Positions 44,341-56,690 of a stretch of DNA of 64,000 nucleotides are shown piece by piece. The position numbers were made by a program, and so were the translations under genes. Position 1 is the stretch's first letter, and each line of letters opens with the position of its first letter. This DNA comes from Litsea cubeba (Eukaryota; Streptophyta; Magnoliopsida; Laurales; Lauraceae): the NCBI GenBank assembly GCA_012931725.1, contig CM022944.1, forward strand, positions 18,975,979-19,039,978, in the 5' to 3' direction. The notes beneath the pieces were generated by a model. It was not told the DNA's origin. It searched no databases and worked only from the letters and a program-made list of their open reading frames with translations.

Positions 44341-46490
44341 GGGGAAATCTCAAAAAGATATAAAAATTTTAGCTCATTTTCAAAAAAGTATTTTAAGGTT
44401 TGGATATTTTAAAAATGTATAAGATTTTTCCACAGTTCTTTCAATCAAGTCCTCTCCATTAATTTTTTTTATAAATAAAAAAAAATACCATTCCATTATA
44501 ACATTTTTTTTTTGTCTTTGTTTAACCTCTTTCCTACCTAAAATTGACCATTTTGATTTTGATTATTATAACCATTTAATGAAGAGGATTTTACAAAAAA
44601 AAAAAAAAAAAAAAAGCCTAGATGTCCAGTGGGCTCAAAAGGTAATTTTAACCTTCATTGCACCAGATCAGTCATTTTTCACGAAATGGTATTTTTTTAG
44701 CACTTTCAACTAGCGTCCCTATCGACCCTAATTTTATAACGTTAAGGGTCGCTAGAGACTATGCGGTGTATACGAAAAGTAGAACAAAAGAGGATTTTTT
44801 CCCTCTTTCGTTGTCCAGGTCTTCTTCTCCAATCCAATCTCGATCTCGCCTTCTAATTCCAGTTGCAAGAAGTCATAGCCGCCTCTCTCGTCCACCAACA
44901 ACCACTCTCCTCTACCAATAACCACCCTCCTCCTCCTCCTCCATTCATGGCTGCCAAAACCCTAGAATCTGATTTTGGACACACAATTCAACTTAGTCTT
45001 CAGATTAGGATTGATGAAAGAAATATTCATGAATCACTTTTTCTGAAAGAAGAGACTAGTCTTGTTCGAAATTTGTGCACATTCTCCGAGGCTGGCGAGC
45101 AAGAAGATCCAGGCCTATTGTTGCAAGTCGAACTCGACATCACCCATGACACGAACAAAAACGAGGAAGAAGAGAACGACAGAGGGCTTCGCGGTCGTCA
45201 AGTCGTCCTTCGATCCAGAGAATGACTTCAGGGATTCAATGTTCGAGATGATTGTGGAGAACAACATCCGGGCATCGAGGGACTTCGATATGATTGTGGA
45301 GGTGTTTGAGCAGATATGGTTTGATCTTATAGAAATTTAATTTTGGAAACAAATAGAAGAAAAGGCTTGGAAAGATGGGATCTTTATGCTGATGTAAATG
45401 AATAAATTCTATTGGAATGTTTAGTGCTTTCTCTTGTTCATGTACATCTATGATTGATTTCCATTACAGCTCTTCATCATCTCTTTATGGCTACAAGATT
45501 GAAGATTTCTAGATAACTTTAGTAAAACGGGGGATCTCAATCTTTTTCAAGGAACCAAGAAAAAAAACTGTAGTAGACTCCTTTTTTTATCGTTTTGGTG
45601 CACACAAGCAACAATAACTTCCAGTATCAGTTTTGGCGGTTGCTTGGAAAGCCTCTGCATAGAAAGCCAATTTGGATTTTAATACAAAAATCCAACAACT
45701 GTGTGTATGATTTACATCACCATGAATATTAAACAATATTAGTCTCAAGTCCTCCATTTTTATCTAATTTCATCAACTGGAATTGGAAGGCCTGACTACT
45801 GAGAAATGGGGAAGAGATTGATTGTGCTAATTTGTGTATACCCAAGGTCCCTAGGGACCTTTAACGTCATAAAACCAAGGTCGCTAGGGACGCTAGTTGA
45901 AAATGCTAAACGAAACATGAGGAAACACGTCTATTTTGTTCTACTCTGTGTACACCATGGGGTCCCTAGCGACCCTTAACGTTATAAAACTAGGGTCGCT
46001 AGGGATACTAGTTGAAAGTGCTAAAAAAATATCATTTCGTGAAAAATGACTGATCTGGTGCAATGGAAGTTAAAATTACATTTTGAGCCCATTGGACATT
46101 TAGGCTGTTTTTTTTTTTTTTTTTTTTTTTTTTTGTAAAATCCCTATCAAAAGGTAGTTTTTTTTTCATTTGGAATCCTCTTTTTTAACTATCCATTCAT
46201 AAAGATATTTTTTTTCATTTGGAATCCTCTTTTTTAACCATTCATTCATGAAGATAGTTGAAGTGGGCCCCACTAGGTCATTTGGGTTGGACTTGATCAT
46301 TCACTTAAATAATTCATTAAAGAAAGATTTTGAATAATGATATAGTTATTTTTGTTATCTCTCAGTATTTTTATAGAGAGGACTTGATTGAAAAATCGTG
46401 GAAGACTTTTATACTTTTTTGAAATACTCAAATCTTAATGTACTTTTTTGAAAATGAGTCAAAAGTATAATACCTTTTTGAGATCTTTCA
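44341..46490 (+). mobile_element. Long-TIR element (Mutator-like) carrying a captured OVATE gene fragment
   Basis: The left arm (44341 to about 44790) and the reverse complement of the right arm (about 46490 to 45960) match over about 450 bp. Shared words include AATCTCAAAAAG at the outer end, TCATTTTCAAAAAAGTA, TTTTTCAATCAAGTCCTCTC-like, TAGATGTCCA-like plus GGGCTCAAAA, CACCAGATCAGTCATTTTTC and AACTAGCGTCCCTA. Homopolymer runs (A at 44597-44617, T at 46110-46133) are mirror images. An inner part of the right arm is tandemly doubled (about 45838-45915 and 45950-46024). Long TIRs with host gene pieces inside are the mark of Pack-MULEs. No clear 9-bp target duplication was found, so the superfamily is inferred. 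Confidence 0.7.
45071..45340 (+). pseudogene. Captured OVATE family protein (OFP) fragment
   Basis: The frame reads HSPRLASKKIQAYCCKS, as just upstream of the OVATE domain in OFP1/4-like proteins. It then gives GFAVVKSSFDPENDFRDSMF and EMIVENNIRASRDF, the first half of the OVATE domain, joined directly to DMIVEVFEQIWFDLIEI, its end. About 17-20 residues of the central OVATE domain (the LLACYLSLN-type stretch) are missing in frame. OVATE proteins are plant-specific transcriptional repressors that bind TALE homeodomain proteins. This copy lacks the N-terminal region and lies between transposon inverted repeats, so it is a captured, truncated fragment. A separate open frame from ATG 44947 leads towards it in another frame; I do not recognise that part. 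Confidence 0.78.
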
Positions 46491-46555
46491 AAAAAAAAAA
46501 AAAAAAGGTGCAATGACTTTCCTTTTATTAGTATAAGTGTTAATATTTTCTCGCA

Positions 46556-46571
46556 AGTCTTGCTACGGCTC
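46556..46571. repeat. Target-site duplication of SINE, left copy
   Basis: AGTCTTGCTACGGCTC; the right copy at 47956-47971 is AGTCCTGCTACCGCTC, 14 of 16 identical. Confidence 0.85.
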
Positions 46572-47955
46572 AAGAACGGCTCCTTATCCGAGTGGTAAGG
46601 AGCGTCAGTTCTTACCTAGCTGCCTGGGGTTCAAACCTCGAATATGTCACATCTTTCTCTTCTTGCTTGTATGGGCTTCTTTGCCACTTGAGTGGGCTGC
46701 TTTTTCCGTGTGTTTACGGGGCTCTCTCTTGGGTCCCAGCCCTAAGGGTGTAAAAAAAAATCGAGAAACCGTCTAACCGAACCGAACCGCGGTTAATAAC
46801 CGTGTTCCATGGTTCGGTTACGGTTACGGTTAATGAAATTCAAAAACCCCATGGTTCGATTCGATTACGGTTTTCTATAAAAATTCACGGCGGTTAATCG
46901 AACCGAACCGTAAAATGCGGTTCGGTTAACTGCACACGGTTAACCGTACCATTATAAAATAAAGGAAAAAAAAGGAGGGGCTGAATGAAAATTTTCGCAA
47001 TACATATGTGACAAAAGTTTTTGCAAAACCCTAGCCCTTTCTCAAATTCCAACTCCCAAGCTCCAAGCCAAACCTGCCCTCTCAGTAAAAATTTGGCTGT
47101 GTGTGCATTTTTCTTGGTTGGGTGATCTTACTCGAGTTACAACAGAGTTTAATAGTCCATCTTTTCCTTGCCATTTGCAACCAAGTTGTCATCATGCTGA
47201 TCAATGGTGAGAAAACGCATTGGCCTGTTGAGAGCTGAGCTGAGGTACTAGTAGCCCTCCACCACCTGTGCTACAACTTGGGTTAACCACCAGTCTCTGC
47301 AAAGTAGGATGCAAAAGAAGGTCTCATCTTCTCTAATTTCTTCTCTAAGCAGTGCAACCTGTTTATTTAATCTTAAGTGGGAACTAGGGGGGTGGACTTT
47401 CGCATGGCAATATTATGAATGTCAATGCATCATCTGGGCGGCACATACTAGTTACAGGGTGGGAACACATCTAGTAGCAATGAGGTAAATGGGAAGACTA
47501 AATGGGTTAGGCTGGTATTTATCAGCCCCATTTAATGAACCCTCAACCCACAGACCTCCCATGTTGACCCAAGCAAACTGGTATCACTTTACAAGAAGCA
47601 AACCATATTTTGAAGTATGGGAACTTTGTCAACATAGCATTCCTTTTGGTTCAGTTTTATTCCAATTTGACTGGACTTAAGAAGTTATTGTATATTAAAC
47701 CAAAAAAGAAGATGCAAATTGAGAATTTAATATTCAAAATTTTCAACGGTTATTAACCGTAACCGAATTGTCTTATACGGTTAACCGCGGTTCGATTTTC
47801 TACGGTTTTTGCCTTCACGGTTACGGTTACGATTTTCAAATACAGAAAACCAAAGTTACGGTTTGGTTAACGATTTTCTCAAAATAACCGGTTAACCGAA
47901 CCGTTACACCCCTACCCAGGCCCCTTGGCAGGGTTACCTAAAAAAAAAAAAAAAA
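46572..47955 (+). mobile_element. tRNA-derived SINE, split by a hAT-like element
   Basis: The SINE parts are 46572-46742 and about 47923-47955, about 204 bp without the insert. The head carries RNA polymerase III promoter boxes: an A-box-like TATCCGAGTGGTAAGGAG at about 46584-46601 and a B-box-like GGTTCAAACCTC at about 46628-46639. The tail ends in poly(A) at about 47940-47956. The 16-bp flanking duplication proves retroposition. The B-box is mutated from GGTTCGANTCC. Confidence 0.8.
46743..47914. mobile_element. hAT-like non-autonomous element inside the SINE, 1172 bp
   Basis: Ends TAAGGGTGTAA and TTACACCCCTA are inverted repeats of the TAGGGGTG type seen in plant hAT elements. The flanking 8-mers CCCAGCCC (46735-46742) and CCCAGGCC (47915-47922) match at 7 of 8. 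Both arms are packed with GGTTCGGTTAACCG-like words (46770-46945 and 47745-47905). No transposase is visible; the middle is non-coding. Confidence 0.8.
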
Positions 47956-47971
47956 AGTCCTGCTACCGCTC

Positions 47972-49337
47972 CTCTTCTTCATTTACAAAGGAGTTTTTAA
48001 TGTGTGTTTTTTACATAAGAGATGATATCTCTCTTCTTTTTAATTATTTTATTGAGATTTATTTGTATGTCTTTTACCGTATATGCAATAATTATTTGTG
48101 ATAAGATTATTTCAGATTAGATATCGCACTACATCGGTACATCCTATTAAAAAGTTAAAAGAATACTAACATCAAAGGTCACTCAGATACCTGTCATTTT
48201 GACTTCACTCTGCTTGACTTTAATAGTAAAATACCAAACGGGCCCTTAAGAATGCTACATGAGGAGTCCCCTTCTAAAAGTGGTGGGTGCCTTCAATTCA
48301 GGGAATATTTAAAAAAAAAAATTCATAACAATACGTGCAATCCTAATATGTTCGTAGCATAAAGACAATTTGGAAATTTAACCTACCTACACGCGCACAA
48401 ACACACCCCCTTCTCTTCCATGCATGTACCTTGGGTGCTAGAGGCCCCAAAATATTTTGTTACAAAATTTAATACCCCTTTGAATGTTGATGCACATGAA
48501 ATCTGATATATAGTCATCCTCGGTTGGTTGACAAGGGATAGGTGAACGCACAATCACATATACATACACACATATGTACTTATGTACACCATAAATTGGT
48601 AGAGCTTCTCTTTTGGTGGACAATTCGAGTTGAAACTGTTCAAGTCCAACCTATTGAGTTATGCGGACTTAACAGTTAAAACCCAAACTCGGGTTCACCT
48701 TGCAGACCTGAAACTTAGACCAGGTTCAAAAGCATATCTAAAATGGCAAACTCTGAGAGCCCATTTTTTTCATGTAATTGAGTTTTTAGAAATTTTAGTT
48801 GTATTTTGTTGAAGGTTAAAATTGAAGAAACATTCAAGCAAATTTTTTTTTTTAAAAGAAACAAAGATGAATAGCCAAAAATAAGCATCAAATAATCTCT
48901 TCTTTGCACAAAAAGAGAAAACAAGATAACCAGTCATCACCCTAGCTAGTAATTATATATATATTTATATATGCGGAGCGCTACATAGCACCAGGGTGTT
49001 TTTTTTAGGAGAAAATGCCCCATCTAGTGGGGTCCACTGATGATTATGAAAATTCATTGGATGGAAAGATCCATGTGAGGCCTACCTATATGTGAGTTTA
49101 TAAGATCGTCCTAACCTTTTGTACCATGGCCCTAAAATTTAATGATTTAGAGACATCATTTTATTATGATTTCAATCCGACGGTGAGGAAAAGTTGGATG
49201 AGTGTCAAATTTAGACTTATGACTATTCATGAGGGGGTAGTGTGTATGAAAAGACTAGATTGACTCAACGTGGGCCCCATGATAAAAAAAAAAAAAAAAG
49301 ATGGGTGAAAAAAGGGGCATTTTTTAAAGTGGGGCAT
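47972..49337. other. Intergenic spacer with possible MITE; no gene
   Basis: No coding homology. At about 49010-49340 an AT-rich block starts AAAATGCCCCATCTAGTGGG and ends with the mirror-like CCATC...GGGGCATTTT, consistent with a diverged MITE, but the ends are imprecise. Confidence 0.4.
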
Positions 49338-49346
49338 TTTATATAT

Positions 49347-49498
49347 GGGAGATGCTTTTATGAGAGATATCTCTCACCTTATATGAGATATAGGAGTGGG
49401 GGCCCTCACATTTAAGTTGTTAGCATTGGATATGGATGTGAGGGCTCCCACCTTATCTCTCATACTAAGGTGAGAGCATCTCTCATAGGAGCATCTCC
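49347..49498. mobile_element. Foldback MITE, 152 bp, with 9-bp target duplication
   Basis: The arms of about 65 bp are imperfect inverted repeats: GGGAGATGCTTTTATGAGAG on the left and, reverse-complemented, GGAGATGCTCCTATGAGAGA on the right, continuing through CTCACCTTA and GGGGCCCTCACAT/GGGAGCCCTCACAT. TTTATATAT occurs directly on both sides (49338-49346 and 49499-49507). Nine bases fit a Mutator-type MITE, though the target is AT-simple. A related fragment sits at about 50556-50604. Confidence 0.78.
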
Positions 49499-49499
49499 T

Positions 49500-49507
<8 letters not shown>

Positions 49508-49543
<36 letters not shown>

Positions 49544-51276
49544 TTATAAAAAAGTGGGCGAATTTCCACAATCTCATGCAACCCCTTTTACTCGCTAACA
49601 CACAATAGTGTGCGAGTATATTAACTTTGAAGCTTAGTAGAAGCAGCATAAATATTTTTCAATATTCTCTCTTTGGTGGAACTCACTTCTCAATATTCCT
49701 CAAGTTGAACCCGGTCTGGCGACACGTATATTTTTTCAGCGTCAGAGTCGTTTCTCATGAGATTCGAACTCACAATCGGTTTGCTCTGATATCATATTAT
49801 TTAAGTTTTTTTAGCTAACCATTATTATCAAAACCTTAAACCGTGCTAAATAAATACTTTTCAATACCCCCTTAAATAGAACCCACTTCAGAGGATAAAC
49901 ATAACAACTGGTATCATGTATAACAATTTTGGGGTTACTACTACTACAACTATTATTATTATTATTATTATATAGATGAGATCGAAAGAGCAGTAAGGAT
50001 TTATTGTGTTTTCTCCCGAGATGAGAAAGAGGAGAGAAATTGAGCAGGAATTTTTGTGTGAGCTGTGACATTGCTGCAAACAAGGCATCGCGATTCGACC
50101 TAAGGGAGACAGAACTGTCCCCTTGTGTTGGAGAAGGAATACAAAGAGAGGATAAATATATTCCTTCTAAAGGGATGTGTGGTCTCCCAGAGAAGCTTAC
50201 ATACACAGGACAACGGTGTATGTTACACATTTACAAATGGACCTTGGGATTTTAATTAGCTTAACTGCTGCAAGGAGATCACAATTAACTCTCTAAACAC
50301 CCCCCCCCCCCCCCGGCGGAAGGATCTTTGTCTTTTGCAATCCTCTGTTAATTTGTAAGAATCACGAGAATTCTTGTTTGGAGAAATTAAAATTCTTGTT
50401 TGCAAGACTCCTTGTTATGATGCAACTATAATATGCGCTGGGCCACTATGAGATTCCAAAAACTCTCTAAAAAAAATTAACCTTCAATTCCCTTGCACTT
50501 TTTCATGAGCCATTACATTTTTTTATGGGAATGGGACCATAATTTAGACCAAAAGGATAAGTGAGAGTTGGAGGTGAGAATATCTCTCATAGGACCATCT
50601 CCCAATATATATATCATGTTAAAGAAATACTTGATTTTTTTTAGTCGGGTTCATCTTCGTGGACCCAATCTTGACTCAACCCTTTTACATTCCTAAGAAA
50701 TCTGCCATTCTTCTAAAGCATTATTGTTTCAGCTAATACTGTTAACAAGAGAAGAATGGCAAAGAGGAAGGAATGGGTGAAAAAGCCGGTGAGTTAAACA
50801 AGAGAGAGGTAAGTAGGGAGGACTTGAAATTCAATCAGTTGCTGTGGCGCCCAGTTACTCCTTAGTGGGCTAGTAGGTACCCTCCTCAGAGTACACAAAC
50901 AGCATTGATGGGTGATAGATTGTAGCTGAAGTGACGTTTCGAAAGCCTCCTTTTGACTGATTTCCCTGCATTCCCTGAACATGAACTGCCACACAGATCG
51001 ATTCCATCACCTCTAGGGCTCCAAAACCTCCTCAATATCATCATTCATGGTATTATTACTATTAGGAAATGACATTTCAAAACCCCAGACTTAATCTCAT
51101 TACAACTATTGCTATCCACTCTTATATTCTAATTCTAAAAGGAGGAAAAAGTTACTGTCCATGGGAAAAAGGAAAAAAAATAATCGGAGTGAAAGTACTC
51201 TTGTAATATAAGAAATGAGGGTGTGTATATCAGAATTTTGTGGTGCAAGTTTGGCTTCCTTACCATAACTTTATCG

Positions 51277-51315
<39 letters not shown>

Positions 51316-52153
51316 GAAGCTAATCATTTGATTTGAATTTCTTTGTCAGTGAATCACACACGGTATATGTTCCATCCATCAACATACATTTCTCACCACC
51401 ACCCAAAGCAAAGCATCATATGCACCTAAAAGCTGGTGAATCTGCAGGTTGAAAAGCTTATCCAACTACATTTTTGGTAGGAAACTGTACATGTGATCTT
51501 ATGGCTTTTGTTCTATGGGTAGATTATTATCGTTTGGTTCTCTATGTGGAGTGACAGTCAGAACACAGAAAGGAAGAGAGGGAGGGGGGAGTCTGGAGAG
51601 GTAAATGGGAGAACATTCATGCAGTAGTAAAAGACAAATGTACAGAACAAAGCTGATATAAGTTGGAAGGTTATCTTCAGAATATTTCCAAAACCATGAA
51701 TGGGTACTGAGGATAGTTTGATTCACCAAAGTAACAAATAGACTAAAGTAAAAAACCTAAAAAAATGAGAAACTTTCTATCTTGGTTTTTGTTAATGTTG
51801 GGTGCAATTATTTACCTTAATAAACTGAAAGATAAGTATCCATGCTTATCCCTGAGACTCGTGAGTCTTATAAAAGGAAACGACTAAGTTTACATGCTAA
51901 CAAAACAACGTGCATAGATAGATAAATAGATGGAGAGGTAATATAAACAAAAAGCACCCATTTTCATTACATCTCCATGAGCAGAAAGAAAATGGCATTT
52001 ACAGGAATTGAGTCTAAACTGTGTGTTTTGCTCCCTGATACCAAAAAAATCTTACCGAGTTAATTGATAATAAAGGTTTGATACTTGATGATAATTCACA
52101 AACCTAGTCATAAACAATAACCAGTCCAATTTCATCCGTCTCCTCATCATTCA
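49508..52153. other. Intergenic DNA left of the WIP gene; repeats only
   Basis: No gene recognised. Contents: mixed (TA)n(CA)n microsatellite at about 49501-49542; a retroelement relic at about 49760-49795 whose reverse complement reads TGATATCAGAGCAAACC, a mutated tRNA-Met-type primer site; poly(C) of 15 at 50300-50314; a MITE fragment at about 50556-50604; (CT)n of 33 bp at 51281-51313. The last bases before 52154 are the likely 3' UTR of the WIP gene. Confidence 0.5.
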
Positions 52154-54140
52154 TTATGAGGACTCATCGTCTTGTTCGATTTCTGAAGCGGGTTCATCGT
52201 CTTCAAAGCAGTCAATTCCATAAGCAGCATGTCCGTGGCCGAAGGCCTTGATGTGGTCCTTGAGAGATCTCTTGTGCTTGAAATCAGATCCACAGGTGCA
52301 ATACCACAGCTTCCCACAGTTCTTTTCATGGGTTCTCCAATCGCCCCTGACCGCAAAGGCCTTGCCACACTTCCTACACATGAAAGGTTTGATGCCATGC
52401 TTTCTCTTGTAATGGGTCTGAAGGGTTCTGAAATCCTTCAATGGTTTTGATCTTGGGTTGTCGATGTTGTTCCTGCACCCTGGTGCACAACAATAACAAG
52501 GGAGCCTCAACATAGCTGTTGGTTGAGTGCCCCTTAGAGATTCAGGTCCTTTCCTATACTGAGATCCATGCCCCCACATGTGCATCTGAAATAGCCAAGA
52601 AAAGTCCACATGCAACAAACCAACCCAAGTGAAGACTAAATCAGAACCCAAATCCCATAGAAGAAAAATACAAACCCAACAATGATAAGTAGTGCTCTAG
52701 CAGCTGAAATATTATCATAAATTCTAATTCAAAGAAATCAAGTTTGGATCTATCACTTGGTTTGTTGAATCAATCAAATGTATGGAAGGATGAATACTCT
52801 GATATTAAAATGACAATTAGATGCACATGGCATTATTCTCTACATGATGAATGAGATTTAAGATCCTTATATATCATGGCATTGCTTGGAAAGTGTTTAA
52901 ACTTAGAAGGACTAGTTGTGCCTTCGCCTTGAAGAAGACATATACTAGAGTAGGTTTTCTTTCTTTTACAACAATGCTCAGCTGATTTTACATACGAAGT
53001 CTCAATCTAGTCATAAGTAGTTAAACAGCTTTTTTTCTTTATCTTAGATAGAACCAAATAAGAAATGGTTCGGAAAAGAGAACTTCGTTTGGTAGATCTC
53101 ATATTTCACTCAGAAAAAAGAGCTCATGTGGAGTGGTTAAAAATGGAGTGGCTAAACAGATTAAGCCTTAAGGTGTTTTGCTCTTCGAAAATCAACAAAA
53201 ACTGGTAGAAACTGAGACTTCCTCAGTTCTACACGCATGCCAAAGCATGAGCACAAATTCCAAGGCACCAAAAGCGCAAGGAAAATTGCCTGTGTTGTTC
53301 AATCACATAAAAAGAGGCACTTATGTGAGTCTCAGTTAGATCAAGATGTATTCAGGGTCCAAAACCCACACAAGCCATGCAAGAAAATGGGAAGAATGAT
53401 GAAACCTACAAACTAAGAAGACCATCGTCCCAATAGGAAATTTCAAGGAAATGTTTAACAAAGTTGGTTGTGAAAGTGTAAACTGCAAGGTACAAATTAT
53501 GGTAGAAGAAATGGGTTTTCTCTTGCCTTTGAGAGGAAAGGGGCTTTTGGGTGATGGTTAATATCAAACATACCTGCAAGTTGTTGTATCTGTTGAAGGT
53601 CTTGTAGCAAACAGGACATGAGAACTGTGTTGGACCAATGAGAATCTGAGAAGGGGTTGGGATCCAGTACTGACCCTTGTTGAGAGCAGTTGTGGGGTAC
53701 CCAGAAGCACCATCATCACCTTCCTTCTCTATCATCTCTGTGGAGGAAACCCTAGAGACCACCAGATCGGCTGCACTAGTACTAGGCAACCCTATATGTA
53801 AGGCAACAGTCACAGTTTCATCACCAGCAGTGGAAAGAAAGCTCTCCTCTCTTTCTTTTTTCTTTTCATCACACACTTCCATGGTGCTGCAGGAGGGCTC
53901 CTCTTCTTCATGCCTTATTGGGCTTAAGCTGAGGAGAGGGAGAGCTTCCCTTAGAGGAGGAGAGGGTGGTGGTGAGGGGAAGAAAGGGCTGTTATTGTTG
54001 CTGCTGTTGTTATTATTGTGGCTGGAGAAGTTGTAGAAAGATGAGGGTATTGAAGGGGGTGGATTGGATGAGGTTAGGGGATGGAAGAAAGGCTTGAAGT
54101 TGAACCAACCTGTGAAGATATTGGAGTAGGGGTCTGTCAT
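52154..54140 (-). CDS. WIP2: WIP-family C2H2 zinc-finger transcription factor (WIP2/NTT-like), two exons
   Basis: Exons 53574-54140 and 52154-52585 (988-bp GT-AG intron, phase 0) give 332 aa ending in TAA. The N-terminus MTDPYSNIFTGWFNFKPFFH, the motif SPPLREALPLLSLSP (about 59-73) and TVALHIGLPS (about 111-120) are shared with the WIP2/4/5 branch. The family's naming motif WIP starts at W159 in QYWIPTPSQILIGPTQFSC. Four zinc fingers follow: C175-C178-H191-H195; the atypical second finger with CYCCAPGC and HYKRKH; a third in CRKCGKAFAVRGDWRTHEKNC; and a fourth in CTCGSDFKHKRSLKDHIKAFGHGH. The tail is acidic. The intron splits finger 1 between NNLQ and MHMW, as in the family. WIP2/NTT acts in transmitting-tract and fruit development and, with WIP4/5, in root initiation; which paralogue this is needs a tree. 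Confidence 0.93.
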
Positions 54141-54330
54141 TTTGAGAGGTAAGTGAAGGAGGCAAGTGTGGAAGAGAAAGTAATTATAGATAGAGAGGGA
54201 CTAGAAAATCCCCAAACCAAGAAAATAAAAGAAACCAAAAGACCCAGGAGGGAGAGAGAGAGAGAGAGACCAAAGAACAGAAGAAGCATAAAGTAAGCCA
54301 AATAATATAAGAAAATGTAGAGTGCATGAA
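54141..54330 (-). promoter_or_regulatory. Leader and proximal promoter region of the WIP gene
   Basis: Upstream of the start codon the plus strand has a purine-rich run with (GA)8 at about 54254-54269 (CT-repeat on the sense strand), typical of plant 5' leaders. No TATA box is claimed. Confidence 0.4.
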
Positions 54331-56345
54331 GCGAGAAGATAAATACTAAATACTATTAACTAAAAGTGTATGCATATGATATCAAAATACATTAAACCTT
54401 TGGTCTTGGATGATTTGATTCTTTTTTATTAATTCTTTTAGCAAAAGGATGATTTGATTGGATCATCCATACTCTTAAATTACAGAGCCGGTAATAGCTT
54501 TTTAGGATCCACTTGGATATTACCTGTTGAAGTCATTGTTGACTCAACACCCGCACCGGAGGGGCTAGGCCATAGAAGCTAATTAACCCAAGTTAGTTAG
54601 GTTTTTTTATTTTTTAAGGAGATTTGATTTGATGTTAAATTTTTGTTTCTATTTCGTAGGGACTTGATTAAGGAGTTTTTCATTTTGCAGGTTTGCCTTC
54701 ATGCAGTTTTCTATATGCTAGTTACATGTAATTCAATTTTACATAATACAATAAATGAGTTTTCATTGTGTTTCTCTTTTTTCCCCTTGATCCCTAACAC
54801 CAATAACCCTACCAAATACTATAGGTTTTATTTATTAGTCACCTAGGTTGACTGATGTCCATCTTGTTAAGATTATAAAATGAACAATGGAAATAGAGGC
54901 TTCACTCATTAGTTGCTAATCAATATCCATTTTATTATCTTAGATAGGACAGCTGCCAGCATTCAACATAATTAATCTTAATGTATATATAAATAGGTAT
55001 ATCAGTTCCATCAGTGTGTTCTCTGTGGTGCCCTGGGCAGTGGTTAGTTGTGGGGACTTGAAAAGGTCAATATCATTCAATTAGATCATCCATCAGCCTA
55101 CCCACATTCCATGTGGTAAACTTGTGAAAAGCACAAGGATCAAATGATCCATGACATTAGGGTGATATTCCATTTCCATATTCTCCATTTCTCAAGTCAC
55201 AATAGTCACCCCTACATAAGATTTGAAAGCGATTCCTTAATCTATAATAATTGTTTGGTAGCAAGAATTTGAGCAATATTTGACTAGAGAATTTTAAAAC
55301 CTTTCAAGTTGATTTAGAAACTGTGTCCATCGAAATTCTTCAATTCATTATTTGAAAAAGTATGTGAAATTCTCGAACTTGAAGTATTGGGTTATTTCAG
55401 CAATTTACCACAATAAAATCCTATTTTTTTAAAAAAAAAAGTTATCATTTTCACAATCGAGAGAACTACGAGGATTTGTTTCTTTACTAGAATTCCAAAA
55501 AATCTTATTTGGAGAATTTATAAGTTCTCCAAAAGTTGTCCCCATGTTGAATTCCTAAATCCTCCTCTCCACTTGAGCATCAAAAAATGTCAAGGAGGTT
55601 GGAATTTGTAAATGTCAAATTAAGGCTACTTTTGACTTTATAGGTGGCTGGAAGCAAAAGAACACAACATTTAGAAATTTCAGCCGACAACCAGCACATC
55701 ACTGCCTTTGCATCCCCAACATTCAGAATTCCAATAAAGATTTTGGTAAATAAAAAAAAAAAAAAACAGGCCCTGAATGTCTATTGAAAATTCCATTTAT
55801 CAAGCATGCCTTTCAATTATTAGAAATTTATAGGAAGTCTCACATAATGGATGGCTTAAATGAATGTTTGAATACTTTTTTTTTTAATTGTTACTTCTCT
55901 TAATGGCATTTTATTAAAGAGTTGGAGTCTCCTCCTCTGTGTGCATGGCTATGTTCAATTAGCAGGGCCCGCATTTGACACTTTAAAAGCTTTCTGATCA
56001 CCTTGAAATGTTGTTAAGAAAATTTTTACTCCAATTATACTAGTCCAACATTAGATTGGTCACATGATAAACACATAATTTAAACAAGAAAACGAAAGTC
56101 CGATCAGATATTTCTTACGTGATCAAACTCTAGCGTCCAGCAAGCATAAGTATTGAGTGGAATGTTCCTCCCCCACCCCCAATGTTGACATTAGTTTTCA
56201 AAGCTTGGATTTTAATTGTGGGTTCCATTGATAGATCTCTAGATATGTGCTTTAAGCGCCAAGCGATTTCCTGCGTACGCCCCGAAGTTTGGACAAATCA
56301 AAATGCCTGTATGCTGAAACTTAAAACGTGTTTAAATGGATAAAT

Positions 56346-56400
<55 letters not shown>

Positions 56401-56657
56401 CTGTAGGGATTGATATAGACACATAGTGGAGTATGGGATAATCTTGGGGATGTAGGGATTGAGATAGACATATAGTGGAGGAGTATGGGATAATCTTGGG
56501 ACTTGAGGACAACCTCCTAATCTGGGACCATTTTGGCAAGTGAAAATACCTCACCAACCAAACAATCTCCAGAGAAATAAAAGAAAAGCCAAATGGCAAA
56601 TACCCGGAAGACAAGCCCAGATATTGGAGTCTTGTTTTGTTCCATGGATCATGGACC

Positions 56658-56690
<33 letters not shown>

